Positions 18,578 through 32,378 of a stretch of 64,000 nt of DNA are shown one piece after another. The stretch lies in contig NZ_LR134310.1 of the NCBI RefSeq assembly GCF_900636745.1, positions 248,001 to 312,000 of the forward strand, given 5' to 3'. Each line of letters begins with the position of its first letter. Positions within the stretch are counted from its first letter, which is position 1. The notes under the pieces are model-generated. The model was not told the origin of the DNA, ran no database searches, and worked only from the letters and a program-made list of their open reading frames with translations. The DNA is from Actinobacillus equuli. Its GTDB lineage: Bacteria; Pseudomonadota; Gammaproteobacteria; Enterobacterales; Pasteurellaceae. A program made the position numbers and the translations under genes.

Positions 18578-18614
18578 AAAGATAGCAAGGCGTGCTACAC
18601 TACGCCTTGTTTAA
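18578..18614 (+). terminator. Hairpin downstream of lctP
   Basis: CAAGGCGT-GCTACACT-ACGCCTTG followed by TTT, 20 bp after the lctP stop codon. The T-tract is short, so termination may be partial. Confidence 0.55.
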
Positions 18615-18652
18615 GCGGTTAAATTTAACCTCTTTTTTACAAATTATTAATC

Positions 18653-18681
18653 AAAAGGAAGTCCAACGACTTCCTTTTGTC
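18653..18681 (+). terminator. Second hairpin between lctP and lutA
   Basis: AAAAGGAAGTC-CAAC-GACTTCCTTTT, a perfect 11 bp stem ending in TTTTG, 57 bp before the lutA start codon. It is a plausible terminator or attenuator between permease and oxidase genes. Confidence 0.65.
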
Positions 18682-18737
18682 ATTTATAGCTTTCTAAATA
18701 CGATTATTTCTTATTTTTATTTAAGTGGGAGTTCTTT

Positions 18738-19463
18738 ATGAACGTAAATTTCTATGTCACCTGTATTGCAGATATCGTCAAAGCAGGTGTGGCAAAAAAC
18801 AGTGTATTATTACTTGAAAAACTTGGCTGTAATGTCATTTTCTTAGAAAAACAAGGCTGCTGCGGACAACCGGCAATTAACAGCGGTTATGCAAAAGAAG
18901 CGATTAGCGGTATGAAAACACTGGTAGAAACCTTTGAAGTCAATGACTACCCTATCGTTGCACCAGCCGGTTCTTGTGTTTATGCCATTAAGAATTATCC
19001 TGAATACTTCAATCGCTTCGGCGAAGCTGAATGGGCGAAACGCGCGGAAAAAGTCGCCGCACGTTTTTACGACTTGACTGATTTTATCGTGAACGTTTTA
19101 AAAGTAGAAAACGTTGGCGCTCGCCTTACCGGTAAAGCGGTTTACCACCCTTCTTGCAGCTTAACTCGCAAACTCGGTGTTGTGAATGAACCTCTCACGC
19201 TTCTACAAAATGTTAAAGGTTTAGAACTTTTACCTATCCATAACCAACAAACTTGCTGCGGTTTCGGTGGCACATTCTCAGTAAAAATGGCTGAAATCTC
19301 AGGCGAAATGGTTACTGAAAAAGTTGTAAATATTACCGAAGTAGAACCTGAATATTTAGTTGGCGCAGACGTTAGCTGTTTAATGAATATTGCCGGTCGT
19401 TTAAGCCGTGAAGGTAAAAACGTAAAAGTTATGCATATTGCAGAAGTCTTAATGCAAGAATAA
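18738..19463 (+). CDS. lutA: Lactate utilization protein LutA (Fe-S oxidoreductase, YkgE/LldE)
   Basis: 241 aa, two CCG (cysteine-rich) domains as in heterodisulfide reductase subunits: KQGCCGQPAINSG near residue 40 and QTCCGFGGTFSVK near 171, plus further cysteines in YHPSCSLTRK and DVSCLMNIAG. With LutB and LutC it forms the non-flavin L-lactate oxidation complex that converts lactate to pyruvate. GGGAG precedes ATG 18738. LutB starts 15 bp after its stop. Confidence 0.94.
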   Translation: MNVNFYVTCIADIVKAGVAKNSVLLLEKLGCNVIFLEKQGCCGQPAINSGYAKEAISGMKTLVETFEVNDYPIVAPAGSCVYAIKNYPEYFNRFGEAEWAKRAEKVAARFYDLTDFIVNVLKVENVGARLTGKAVYHPSCSLTRKLGVVNEPLTLLQNVKGLELLPIHNQQTCCGFGGTFSVKMAEISGEMVTEKVVNITEVEPEYLVGADVSCLMNIAGRLSREGKNVKVMHIAEVLMQE

Positions 19464-19478
19464 AAAGGGGAATTGCCA

Positions 19479-20888
19479 ATGTCACATTTACAAACAAGTA
19501 CACTCCCGTTTAAACAACGTGTTGAACAACAAGTACATAATGAAGTAATGCGTAAAGCGGTCGTGAAAGCACAAGAAACGATCGGTGCAAACCGCCAAAA
19601 AATGGTGGATGAGTTAGGTCATTGGGAAGAATGGCGTGATCTATCAAAACAATTCCGTAATCACGTACTTGCGAACCTAGATGCTTATTTATATCAATTA
19701 AGTGAGAAAGTAACGCAAAACGGCGGTAAAGTATTCTTCGCAGAAACAGCGGAAGAAGCAAGTGAGTATATCCGTAAAGTTGCGCTTGAGAAAAAAGCGA
19801 AGACTATCGTTAAATCAAAATCAATGGTAACCGAAGAAATCGGCTTAAACCACGTGTTAGAAGCGGAAGGCATGAAAGTGGTTGAAACCGACTTAGGTGA
19901 ATATTTATTACAAATCGTAGGTGACAAACCTTCGCATATCGTGGTACCGGCGATCCACAAAGATCGTCACCGTATCCGTAAAGAATTACATGAAGTATTA
20001 GGTTACGAAGGTACCGAGCAACCAGAAGAAATGAATGCTTTCGTACGTAAAACGTTACGTAAAGACTTCTTAGAAGCAGATATCGGTATATCAGGTTGTA
20101 ACTTTGCCGTACCGGAAACCGGCTCTGTGTGTTTAGTCACCAATGAAGGTAACTTACGTTTAGCGACAACCTTACCAAAAACGCATATTGCAGTAATGGG
20201 GATGGAGCGTTTAGCACCGACATTCAAAGAAGTAGACGTGCTGATGACGATGCTTTGCCGTAGTGCAGTAGGTGCAAAACTGACCGCATATAACACGTGG
20301 CTAACCGGTCCTCGTCTTGAAGGCGAAACGGATGGACCGGAAGATTTCCACCTTGTTATCGTAGATAACGGTCGTTCAAAAATCTTAGAAAGCGAATTCC
20401 AAGAAGTTTTACGCTGTATCCGTTGTGGTGCGTGTTTAAATACTTGTCCGGCTTACCGTCAAATCGGTGGTCACGGCTACGGTTCTATCTATCCGGGCCC
20501 AATCGGTGCAGTAATTTCACCATTATTAGGCGGATATGACGAATTCAAAGAGTTACCATACGCTTGTTCATTATGTACTGCGTGTAATAGTGTTTGTCCG
20601 GTGAAAATTCCTTTAGCACAATTAATTCTCAAACACCGTGAAAAAATTGCCGATGCAGGCTTAACACCACTTACTGAGCGCCTTTCAATTAAAGGTTTCA
20701 CTTTTGCCAACTCCAATCCGGGTATTTGGAACATGGGTGTGAAAGTAGGTGCTAAAGTTGCTGCTAAATTTATTCGAAACGGTAAAGCACCGATTAATGT
20801 TGGCGCCTTAGCGGAATGGACCAAAGCACGTGATTTACCAAGTGCTGAAGGCGAAAGCTTCCGTGAATGGTTTGCAAATCGTAAATAA
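19479..20888 (+). CDS. lutB: Lactate utilization protein LutB (Fe-S protein, YkgF/LldF)
   Basis: 469 aa. The ATG at 19479 is preferred over the in-frame TTG at 19473 because AAAAGGGG (19463-19470) is spaced eight bases from it. The N-terminal LUD domain includes KSKSMVTEEIGLNHVLE and ADIGISGCNFAVPETGSV. Two 4Fe-4S motifs follow, CIRCGACLNTCP and CSLCTACNSVCP (~residues 305 and 360), then a C-terminal DUF3390-type region ending FREWFANRK. Electron-transfer subunit of the Lut complex. Confidence 0.95.
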   Translation: MSHLQTSTLPFKQRVEQQVHNEVMRKAVVKAQETIGANRQKMVDELGHWEEWRDLSKQFRNHVLANLDAYLYQLSEKVTQNGGKVFFAETAEEASEYIRKVALEKKAKTIVKSKSMVTEEIGLNHVLEAEGMKVVETDLGEYLLQIVGDKPSHIVVPAIHKDRHRIRKELHEVLGYEGTEQPEEMNAFVRKTLRKDFLEADIGISGCNFAVPETGSVCLVTNEGNLRLATTLPKTHIAVMGMERLAPTFKEVDVLMTMLCRSAVGAKLTAYNTWLTGPRLEGETDGPEDFHLVIVDNGRSKILESEFQEVLRCIRCGACLNTCPAYRQIGGHGYGSIYPGPIGAVISPLLGGYDEFKELPYACSLCTACNSVCPVKIPLAQLILKHREKIADAGLTPLTERLSIKGFTFANSNPGIWNMGVKVGAKVAAKFIRNGKAPINVGALAEWTKARDLPSAEGESFREWFANRK

Positions 20889-20927
20889 TTTAACTTAAAC
20901 CACTTAATAGAGAGAGCAACTAGGTAT

Positions 20928-20985
20928 ACAAGCGGTCATTTTTAGCCAAAAATTTGTAAAAAATATGGGAAATTCAACCGCTTGT
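20928..20985. repeat. Inverted uptake-signal pair between lutB and lutC
   Basis: ACAAGCGGTC at 20928-20937 and the reverse complement ACCGCTTGT at 20977-20985, separated by 39 bp containing AATTTGTAAA. The stem is nine perfect base pairs with a large loop and no T-tract, so it is a weak terminator candidate inside the lut operon. Confidence 0.75.
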
Positions 20986-21026
20986 TCTACCGGTAATAGC
21001 TAACGTGGTCAACACAGGACAAAGCA

Positions 21027-21728
21027 ATGGACTTACAAAATCGTGAAAACTTTTTAAATAAATTGGCGCAACGTATGGGCAGAGAACGTAAACTCGTGCC
21101 GGATCAAATGGACGCACCGGTTAACGATCACCCAACCACACGTTTAACCCATCTTTCTCAGCAAGCACTTTGTGATGAATTCATGAATTTCGCTAAAGTG
21201 TTATTAGTGGATGTGGTTGAAACGAAAGAAGCGGACGTAGCACAAGCAGTATTAGACGTTTGTGAAAAATACGGAGGCGGAAGTATCGTATTAAATAATG
21301 ATACACGCTTAGAAGCGTTAGGTGTTACTGAAGCAGTGAAAGCGAAATTTGATAGCTATGTATGGGATTTCACTAACCGTGAAGCCAATATTTCTCATGC
21401 AGAAAAAGCGAATATCGGTATCGTACACGGTGAATACGGTTTAGCGGAATCCGGTGGCATCGTGTTATTTGCCAGCAAAGATAATGGCCGTTCAACCAGC
21501 CTTTTACCTACAACTTCTATCGTGGTGGTACGTAAAAGTGCCGTGTTACCACGTGTAGCACAACTTGCACAGCTTCTACACCAAAAAGCGCAAGCCGGTG
21601 AACGTATGCCTTCTTGTGTAAATATTATTTCGGGTCCAAGTGCAACCGCTGATATTGAGTTAATTAAAGTGGTCGGCGTACACGGTCCGGTATCAAAAAT
21701 CTATGTGGTCATTGATGACTTAGCATAA
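21027..21728 (+). CDS. lutC: Lactate utilization protein LutC (YkgG/LldG)
   Basis: 233 aa LUD-domain protein, third component of the lactate oxidation complex. Recognisable phrases are ANIGIVHGEYGLAESGGIVL, GRSTSLLPTTSIVVV and CVNIISGPSATADIELIKVVGVHGP. AGGA lies seven bases before ATG 21027. It is separated from lutB by an unusually long 138 bp gap holding an uptake-signal pair. Confidence 0.94.
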   Translation: MDLQNRENFLNKLAQRMGRERKLVPDQMDAPVNDHPTTRLTHLSQQALCDEFMNFAKVLLVDVVETKEADVAQAVLDVCEKYGGGSIVLNNDTRLEALGVTEAVKAKFDSYVWDFTNREANISHAEKANIGIVHGEYGLAESGGIVLFASKDNGRSTSLLPTTSIVVVRKSAVLPRVAQLAQLLHQKAQAGERMPSCVNIISGPSATADIELIKVVGVHGPVSKIYVVIDDLA

Positions 21729-21731
21729 ATA

Positions 21732-21785
21732 ACAAGCGGTCTATTTCTGCAATTTTTTTGCAAAATTAGACCGCTTATTTTTCTT
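21732..21785 (+). terminator. Terminator of the lut operon (USS-derived)
   Basis: AAGCGGTCTA-TTT paired with AAATTAGACCGCTT, loop with TTTTTTTGCAAA, followed by ATTTTTCTT. It starts a few bases after the lutC stop. Confidence 0.8.
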
Positions 21786-21803
21786 ATCAATTTGTACAAA
21801 TAG

Positions 21804-22511
21804 CTAGGACTTAATCTCTCGTGAGGCGACTCGTTCAAGTGTTTCAGGCTTAGTCCCCACTAGAAAGTCCCACAGCATTCCCAAGCGAGCAAAAAACTCT
21901 CTAATGCGTACTTTTATATGTCCTTCTGGATATTTTGCCGCAAAACACACCGCATCAATATGGTGATATTTCGCAATGAATAACGCCCTTTCACAATGGA
22001 ATTGTTGAGTCACGATAACAAATGGCTCTAGCTTATAAACCTCTCGCGCTCTTACAATAGAATCTAACGTTCGATAACCGGCAAAGTCCTGCTTAATATT
22101 TTCTTTCTGAACGCCCATTCGGCGCAAATCATTTTGCATCACTTTCGGTTCATTATAATAAGGTGTTTTATTATCGCCGCTTACCAACAAATTCTTTACT
22201 TTGCCATGTTTTAGTAACGACATCGCCGCGTCTAAGCGATATTTATAATATAAATTAGGAGAGCCTTTAGAATAGTATTTCGATGTACCTAACACCACCG
22301 CATCATTGTATTCAGGTAATTTATCAATATCGGTATAAATACGATCTTTTACATAAAATCCTGTCGCCCCATCAATTACTAAGATAAATAATGTTAAAAC
22401 CACACTTAACCAAGCCACATAAACAACACTCTTTGCGCAAATGCGCCCACACCTTCTATAAAAAGGCAACTTTACAGTTTCTTTTGTTTTATGTTGTTCC
22501 GTTAATTCCAT
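21804..22511 (-). CDS. sanA: SanA/YdcF-family membrane protein (DUF218)
   Basis: 235 aa. One N-terminal membrane helix (~residues 30-50), then a periplasmic DUF218 domain: DAVVLGTSKYYSKGSPNLYYKYRLDAA, LVSGDNKTPYYNEPKVM, and IVTQQFHCERALFIA. SanA in E. coli affects envelope permeability to vancomycin at high temperature; its exact reaction is not known. Convergent with lutC and monocistronic. Confidence 0.9.
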   Translation of the reverse strand: MELTEQHKTKETVKLPFYRRCGRICAKSVVYVAWLSVVLTLFILVIDGATGFYVKDRIYTDIDKLPEYNDAVVLGTSKYYSKGSPNLYYKYRLDAAMSLLKHGKVKNLLVSGDNKTPYYNEPKVMQNDLRRMGVQKENIKQDFAGYRTLDSIVRAREVYKLEPFVIVTQQFHCERALFIAKYHHIDAVCFAAKYPEGHIKVRIREFFARLGMLWDFLVGTKPETLERVASREIKS

Positions 22512-22632
22512 TTTTTATACATTCAATAATGAGACTAATTCATACTTGTTTGAAAGCAGACCGATATTTCAAACAAATGTTCAAGTCACTAGCATAACCT
22601 AGCGAGTTAAAATTGCAAGTATAACCTCGCTC

Positions 22633-22656
22633 AGAACTCTAGACGTTTAGACGGCT
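22633..22656. promoter_or_regulatory. MetJ operator cluster 1 upstream of metX
   Basis: Three tandem 8-mers in register, AGAACTCT-AGACGTTT-AGACGGCT, resemble the Met box AGACGTCT. A TTGACA (22665-22670) just downstream is a likely -35 element, so bound MetJ would sit over or just ahead of the promoter. Confidence 0.75.
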
Positions 22657-22704
22657 AAAATTTCTTGACAAATCCATTGCCTATCGCTACCTTACACATA
22701 TTAG

Positions 22705-22720
22705 AGACGTTTAGACGTCT
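22705..22720. promoter_or_regulatory. MetJ operator cluster 2 upstream of metX
   Basis: AGACGTTT-AGACGTCT: two adjacent Met boxes, the second a perfect consensus palindrome. They lie downstream of the putative -35 at 22665 and overlap the likely transcription start. An uptake signal ACAAGCGGTC follows at 22734-22743. Confidence 0.85.
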
Positions 22721-22780
22721 AAATACAATAATGACAAGCGGTCGGATTTCTACCGTAATTTGCAAACCTTAGGAATATCA

Positions 22781-23851
22781 ATGGCTCATAGCATTACTCT
22801 CTTTCAAGATTCGCCCTTAACTCTCGCACTTGGCGGTGAATTATCGCCTATCGAGGTCGCTTATCAAACTTATGGAAAGCTGAATACAGACAAAAGCAAT
22901 GCCGTATTGCTTTGTCACGCTTTAACCGGTGATGCGGAGCCTTATAAAAATGTACCGGAACAAGGCTGGTGGCAAGATTTTATCGGTGCCGGTTTAGCCT
23001 TTGATACGGATCGTTATTTCTTTATCTGTTCAAACGTATTAGGCGGCTGTAAAGGGACGACAGGGCCTTCTTCTATCAACCCACAAACCAATAAACCTTA
23101 CGGTAGCCTATTCCCGGTAATTACGGTACAAGATATCGTTCAAGTACAAAAAGCTTTGTTAGATGCGTTAGGTATTCCCCATTTGCATGCGGTTGTCGGC
23201 GGCTCATTCGGCGGAATGCAAGCAACACAATGGGGCATTACATATCCGGACTCGGTCGATAATATTATTAACCTTTGTTCTTCACTTACTTTCAGTGCGG
23301 AAGCGATTGGCTTTAATCATGTAATGCGCCAAGCAATTATTAATGATCCTAACTTTAACAACGGGGATTATTATGAAGGTTTACCACCGGATAACGGCTT
23401 GAAAATCGCACGAATGCTTGGGATGCTCACCTATCGTACCGATGTGCAACTTGCCCGAGCATTCGGACGAGAAACTAAACAACAAAGCGAAATTTGGGGC
23501 GACTACTTTCAAGTCGAATCTTATTTGAGTTATCAAGGGGTAAAATTTTTAGACCGCTTTGATGCCAATAGTTATTTACGTTTATTACGAGCGCTTGATT
23601 TGTATGATCCTGCCCTCGGTTATACGAATGAGCAAGAAGCGCTACAGCGCATTAAAGCGAAATATACGTTAGTCGGTGTCACCAGCGATCAGCTCTTTAA
23701 GCAGATCGACCTGCATAAAAGTAAGCAACGTCTTGAGAATGCCGGTGTACAAGTGGATTATCACGAATTCCACTCAAATTTTGGACACGATGCCTTTTTA
23801 GTGGATTATGCTTTCTTTGAACCGATGTTAAGAAAAGGATTAGCCGGCTAA
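22781..23851 (+). CDS. metX: Homoserine O-acetyltransferase MetX
   Basis: 356 aa from ATG 22781 (AGGA nearby); an in-frame TTG at 22760 is rejected because it lies in the uptake-signal tail. Transfers acetyl from acetyl-CoA to homoserine, the entry step of methionine synthesis. It is an alpha/beta hydrolase: nucleophile Ser in GGSFGGMQ (~residue 146), and the C-terminal His in FGHDAFL (~residue 338) complete the triad with an Asp. Pasteurellaceae commonly use this rather than MetA. The two upstream MetJ operators indicate methionine repression. Confidence 0.96.
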   Translation: MAHSITLFQDSPLTLALGGELSPIEVAYQTYGKLNTDKSNAVLLCHALTGDAEPYKNVPEQGWWQDFIGAGLAFDTDRYFFICSNVLGGCKGTTGPSSINPQTNKPYGSLFPVITVQDIVQVQKALLDALGIPHLHAVVGGSFGGMQATQWGITYPDSVDNIINLCSSLTFSAEAIGFNHVMRQAIINDPNFNNGDYYEGLPPDNGLKIARMLGMLTYRTDVQLARAFGRETKQQSEIWGDYFQVESYLSYQGVKFLDRFDANSYLRLLRALDLYDPALGYTNEQEALQRIKAKYTLVGVTSDQLFKQIDLHKSKQRLENAGVQVDYHEFHSNFGHDAFLVDYAFFEPMLRKGLAG

Positions 23852-23888
23852 AGCAGCCATTAACCAACCTTTCATTGCACCATTGCAT

Positions 23889-23915
23889 AGAGGGATTTCT
23901 TTATCCCTCTTTAAT
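23889..23915 (+). terminator. Terminator of metX
   Basis: AGAGGGAT-TTCTTT-ATCCCTCT followed by TTAATTT, 37 bp after the metX stop codon. Confidence 0.75.
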
Positions 23916-24057
23916 TTCATACAACCCCTTCAGTCTCTTCCCCTACATTGCTTTAACTAAATATGCTTATTTTTTACATATTTAGTTGCCGATTTTTCGC
24001 TATTCCTTGATAATTTTAGCTATAATATCCACTATTTTTATTCTAAGAGAAACGATT

Positions 24058-25068
24058 ATGGCTACCATTAAAGATGTTGCTAAATTAGCGGGTGTATCGA
24101 CAACGACTGTCTCTCACGTAATTAATAAAACCCGTTTTGTAGCGGAAGATACCAGTAAAGCAGTTTGGGATGCTGTTCAACAGTTAAATTATTCTCCAAG
24201 TGCGGTTGCCCGCAGCTTAAAAGTGAATACCACTAAATCTATCGGTATGATTATCACCACCAGTGAAGCGCCTTATTTTGCTGAAATTGTGCTAGCGGTA
24301 GAAGATTACTGCTATCAACAAGGTTATTCGCTGTTCTTATGTAATACACAAAATGAGCCGGAAAAAATCCAAAACCATTTGGATATGTTAATCAAAAAAC
24401 GTGTGGATGGCGTATTGGTTATGTGTTCGGAATATACCCGTGACTCGCTTGAGCTATTTAACGGCACCAATATCCCTATGGTAGTCATGGACTGGGGTAA
24501 AACTGATGAGAAAAGCGATGTTATTTTAGATAACAGCTTTGAAGGCGGTTATCTTGCGACTCGTCATTTAATTGAAAACGGTCATACCGAGATTGGTGTG
24601 ATTGCAGGCCAACTCACAAAAACTACCGCTAAAGAGCGTTATGACGGTTTCGTAAAAGCAATGCAAGAAGCAAACTTACCAATTCGCCAAGAATGGGTGC
24701 TTGAAGGTGATTTCGAACCTGAAGGTGGCTTTGAGCAAATGAATAACTTGCTTCGTTTAGATAAATTGCCAACCGCAGTCTTCTGTTTTAGTGATACAAT
24801 TGCACTTGGTGCAATCTCTGCGTTAAGCGAAAAAGGTTTAACCGTGCCACGGGATATGTCTATTATTGGCTATGATAATATTCATTCGTCACGTTTCTAT
24901 TCGCCACCGTTAACAACGATTCACCAATCAAAATCTCGTTTAGGCGTAAAAGCATTAAACTTATTGTTGGAACGAATTAAGGCAGATAAATCACAATATC
25001 AACCACAAACTATCGAATTCCACCCGGAATTAGTTTTACGTCGTTCCGTTCGTAATTTAAATAAATAA
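24058..25068 (+). CDS. purR: Purine repressor PurR (LacI family)
   Basis: 336 aa from ATG 24058; an upstream in-frame start at 23986 would add a hydrophobic, non-homologous stretch and is rejected. The N-terminal HTH reads [20 protein letters not shown], and the hinge helix is [12 protein letters not shown]. The effector domain contains typical corepressor-pocket regions ([50 protein letters not shown]). With hypoxanthine or guanine it represses purine genes; purB is in this window. A TATAAT at 24021-24026 is a likely -10. The DedA gene follows by 27 bp. Confidence 0.94.
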   Translation: MATIKDVAKLAGVSTTTVSHVINKTRFVAEDTSKAVWDAVQQLNYSPSAVARSLKVNTTKSIGMIITTSEAPYFAEIVLAVEDYCYQQGYSLFLCNTQNEPEKIQNHLDMLIKKRVDGVLVMCSEYTRDSLELFNGTNIPMVVMDWGKTDEKSDVILDNSFEGGYLATRHLIENGHTEIGVIAGQLTKTTAKERYDGFVKAMQEANLPIRQEWVLEGDFEPEGGFEQMNNLLRLDKLPTAVFCFSDTIALGAISALSEKGLTVPRDMSIIGYDNIHSSRFYSPPLTTIHQSKSRLGVKALNLLLERIKADKSQYQPQTIEFHPELVLRRSVRNLNK

Positions 25069-25095
25069 AATCAATTAAAAAAAGGAGTTGTATGC

Positions 25096-25698
25096 ATGGA
25101 ATTTTTAATTAGCTTTTTCAGTAGCTACGGTTACTGGGCTGTATTTTTAGTTCTCCTTGCGTGCGGATTTGGCGTACCGATTCCGGAAGATATTACTTTA
25201 GTCTCCGGCGGTGTTATTTCAGGCTTAGGTTATACCAATGTACATTGGATGCTGGTTGTCAGTATGCTAGGCGTACTGGTTGGTGATAGTACGATGTATT
25301 GGTTAGGACGCATTTACGGTGAAAAAATTCGTCAATTTCCATTAATTCGTAATATCGTGACCGAAGAACGTTACCAAATGGTACAGGAACGTTTTGAAAA
25401 ACAAGGCAATCGCCTGTTGTTTCTCGCTCGTTTCTTACCAGGGTTACGTGCCGTAGTTTATCTGGTATCAGGTATTACTCGTCGAGTAAGTTTTACTCGT
25501 TTTGTGCTGGTTGACTTCTGTGCGGCAATTATTTCAGTGCCGATTTGGGTTTACTTAGGCGATTACGGCGCACAAAATCTTGATTGGCTACACGAACAGA
25601 TTAAAAATGGTCAACATATTATTTTTGCAGGCTTAGGCGTGATTGCAATCTATGTAGGTTGGAAGTGGCATAAAGGCCGTAAAAAGAAACAAGCTTAA
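25096..25698 (+). CDS. DedA family membrane protein
   Basis: 200 aa with about four to five hydrophobic segments. DedA/SNARE-associated phrases are GVPIPEDITLVSGGVISG near residue 26, GDSTMYWLGRIYG, and FLARFLPGLRAVVYLVSG with the conserved F-x-R-x-x-P-G-x-R. The family acts in membrane lipid (undecaprenyl phosphate or phospholipid) translocation and proton homeostasis. GGAG is eight bases before ATG 25096; the ATG at 25092 is out of frame. Probably co-transcribed with purR. Confidence 0.92.
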   Translation: MEFLISFFSSYGYWAVFLVLLACGFGVPIPEDITLVSGGVISGLGYTNVHWMLVVSMLGVLVGDSTMYWLGRIYGEKIRQFPLIRNIVTEERYQMVQERFEKQGNRLLFLARFLPGLRAVVYLVSGITRRVSFTRFVLVDFCAAIISVPIWVYLGDYGAQNLDWLHEQIKNGQHIIFAGLGVIAIYVGWKWHKGRKKKQA

Positions 25699-25709
25699 TT
25701 TGATTTAGA

Positions 25710-25738
25710 AAAGACCGCTTACAAGCGGTCTTTTTTTG
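25710..25738 (+). terminator. Terminator of purR-dedA (USS-derived)
   Basis: AGACCGCTT-AC-AAGCGGTCT followed by TTTTTTTG. Two uptake-signal cores are inverted back to back with a two-base loop. Confidence 0.9.
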
Positions 25739-25756
25739 CTTAGAATTTGCAAAAAG

Positions 25757-25784
25757 AAACCCCAAAGCAAAACTTTGGGGTTTG
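25757..25784 (-). terminator. Terminator of gyrB
   Basis: AAACCCCAAAG-CAAAA-CTTTGGGGTTT; on the minus strand it is followed by CTTTTTG. It starts 19 bp past the gyrB stop. Confidence 0.85.
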
Positions 25785-25802
25785 ATTTAGTTTATTTACA
25801 AA

Positions 25803-28474
<2,672 letters not shown>

Positions 28475-29356
28475 TTAGGCATAAATCCCGACTAAAATCG
28501 CTAAAAATACGCCTAAACCGAAGTAATGATTATTTAAGAACGCTTTGAAGCACTGCTCTCTTACTCGATGCTTCGTTAACCAGCACTGATAGCTAAATAA
28601 ACAAGCACTTAACGCTAACACAACAAAATAGCCCCAGTGATATTCACTTATCCAGCCAAAAATAACTAACAGTACTAACGCAATAAATTGCAATAAGGCA
28701 ATGATTTTATTGTCATATTGCGCAAACAAAATGGCTGTAGATTTTACCCCGATACGCAAATCATCATCACGATCAACCATCGCATATTGCGTATCGTAAG
28801 CGACCGTCCAAAAGATATTGGCGAAAAATAACAGCCAACACTCCAACGGCAGCGATTCACTTACCGCGCCATACGCCATCGGAATCGCCCAACCGAACGC
28901 CATACCCAACACTACTTGCGGTAAATGAGTAAAGCGTTTCATAAACGGATAAATAATTGCTAACGCTACCGCAACAAACGACAGTAAAAAAGCATATCGG
29001 TTAAGTAATAAATCCAAAACAAAAGCAATACACAACAATAATACGAACAGTATTTTTGCTTCCGTGGTCGTCACTCGTCCGGTAGCAAGCGGACGTTGCG
29101 AAGTACGCTTCACTTCACCGTCAATATGACGATCGGCATAATCATTAATCACACAGCCTGCCGCTCGCATAACGATTACGCCTAATACAAAAATCACTAA
29201 CACGGACAGAGGCGGAATACCGTCGGCTGCGGCAAATAATGCCCATAGTGTCGGGTGAAGTAAAAGCAATGTACCGATTGGCTTATCAAAACGCATAAGC
29301 TGCACATACGCCAACCATTTATGCCGAGAAAAATGTTGTTGAAAAAATGTCGTCAT
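28475..29356 (-). CDS. ubiA: 4-hydroxybenzoate octaprenyltransferase UbiA
   Basis: 293 aa membrane prenyltransferase of ubiquinone synthesis, with about eight to nine helices. The two Asp-rich prenyl-diphosphate motifs are NDYADRHID (~residue 70) and [12 protein letters not shown] (~residue 190). The start codon overlaps the glpR stop codon by one base (TAATG), so translation is coupled to glpR. No ubiC is adjacent. Confidence 0.95.
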   Translation of the reverse strand: MTTFFQQHFSRHKWLAYVQLMRFDKPIGTLLLLHPTLWALFAAADGIPPLSVLVIFVLGVIVMRAAGCVINDYADRHIDGEVKRTSQRPLATGRVTTTEAKILFVLLLCIAFVLDLLLNRYAFLLSFVAVALAIIYPFMKRFTHLPQVVLGMAFGWAIPMAYGAVSESLPLECWLLFFANIFWTVAYDTQYAMVDRDDDLRIGVKSTAILFAQYDNKIIALLQFIALVLLVIFGWISEYHWGYFVVLALSACLFSYQCWLTKHRVREQCFKAFLNNHYFGLGVFLAILVGIYA

Positions 29357-30117
29357 TAATTACCGCAGATTTGTACTGCCACTTTGGTTGCTACTAATCG
29401 TTGCTGCAATTCTAACGGTAATGGCAAATCTGTAAACAAATAATTTACTTCGGTAATATCGCCTAGGCGAACAATTGCACTACGACTGAATTTTGAATGA
29501 TCGGTTACCAAAATCACTTGGCGCGAACTTTGCATTAATGCTCGTTTCACTTGCACTTCGTGATAGTCATAATCGAGCATTGAACCGTCACTATCAATCG
29601 CACTAATGCCTAAAATGCCGAAATCTAAACGGAATTGGCTAATAAAATTCACGGTTGCTTCGCCAATTAAGCCACCATCAGTCCTTAAATTACCTCCGGC
29701 TACCGTGATATGGAAATCTTCTTTCTGCATTAAAATATGCGCAGCATTAAGGTTATTAGTCACAATACGTAAATTTTGGTGAGACAACAACGCATAAGCC
29801 ACCGCTTCAGAGGTAGTACCGATATCCAAGAATAATGAAGCACCGTTCGGAATCATTGCCGCCACATGGCGTGCAATCTCATTTTTTTGCTCAGAGAAAA
29901 ATTGTTTACGTTCGGTATAATCGCTATTTTCACTGTTAGACGGCATTCCGGCACCACCATGGTGGCGACGAATTAAATTCTTTTCGGCTAATTCATTTAA
30001 GTCACGGCGAATCGTTTGAGAACTTACATTTAATTGAGCAACTAACTCTTCTGTGCTGACATAACCCAACTGATTAACCAGTTCAATAATTTTATTGTGG
30101 CGAATAGATTGTTTCAT
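29356..30117 (-). CDS. glpR: DeoR-family repressor GlpR (glycerol-3-phosphate regulon)
   Basis: 253 aa from ATG 30117, which has GGAGG nine bases upstream; an in-frame TTG at 30135 is rejected. The HTH near residues 18-40 reads [22 protein letters not shown], and the signature RRHHGGAG follows. The sugar-phosphate-binding domain has [15 protein letters not shown] and [17 protein letters not shown]. GlpR represses glycerol-3-phosphate uptake and catabolism genes. No glp structural genes are nearby; ubiA is the downstream partner. Other DeoR regulators are similar, but length and sequence fit GlpR best. Confidence 0.85.
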   Translation of the reverse strand: MKQSIRHNKIIELVNQLGYVSTEELVAQLNVSSQTIRRDLNELAEKNLIRRHHGGAGMPSNSENSDYTERKQFFSEQKNEIARHVAAMIPNGASLFLDIGTTSEAVAYALLSHQNLRIVTNNLNAAHILMQKEDFHITVAGGNLRTDGGLIGEATVNFISQFRLDFGILGISAIDSDGSMLDYDYHEVQVKRALMQSSRQVILVTDHSKFSRSAIVRLGDITEVNYLFTDLPLPLELQQRLVATKVAVQICGN

Positions 30118-30146
30118 TTGCTTATTCCTCCGCAAAGTTTTTTAAA

Positions 30147-30174
30147 AAAATGACCGCTTACAAGCGGTCATTTT
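30147..30174 (-). terminator. Terminator of purB (USS-derived)
   Basis: AAAATGACCGCTT-AC-AAGCGGTCATTTT; followed on the minus strand by TTTAAAAAAC. Two uptake-signal cores are inverted back to back, 12 bp after the purB stop codon. Confidence 0.88.
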
Positions 30175-30185
30175 CAACTCAAATC

Positions 30186-32242
<2,057 letters not shown>

Positions 32243-32340
32243 AATAGACAATTATTTAAACCAAACAAAATTAGTTCTCAATATAACATTTTTTACATCT
32301 GTTTTGAATGGCAAAGCGCAATTATCTTGCTGAAAATAAA

Positions 32341-32367
32341 AAAGGAAATCTACGTAAGATTTCCTTT
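32341..32367 (-). terminator. Terminator of the GT8 gene
   Basis: AAAGGAAATCT-ACGTA-AGATTTCCTTT, with TTTTATTTTC following on the minus strand, 12 bp after the glycosyltransferase stop codon. Confidence 0.85.
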
Positions 32368-32378
32368 GTATCAATAAC

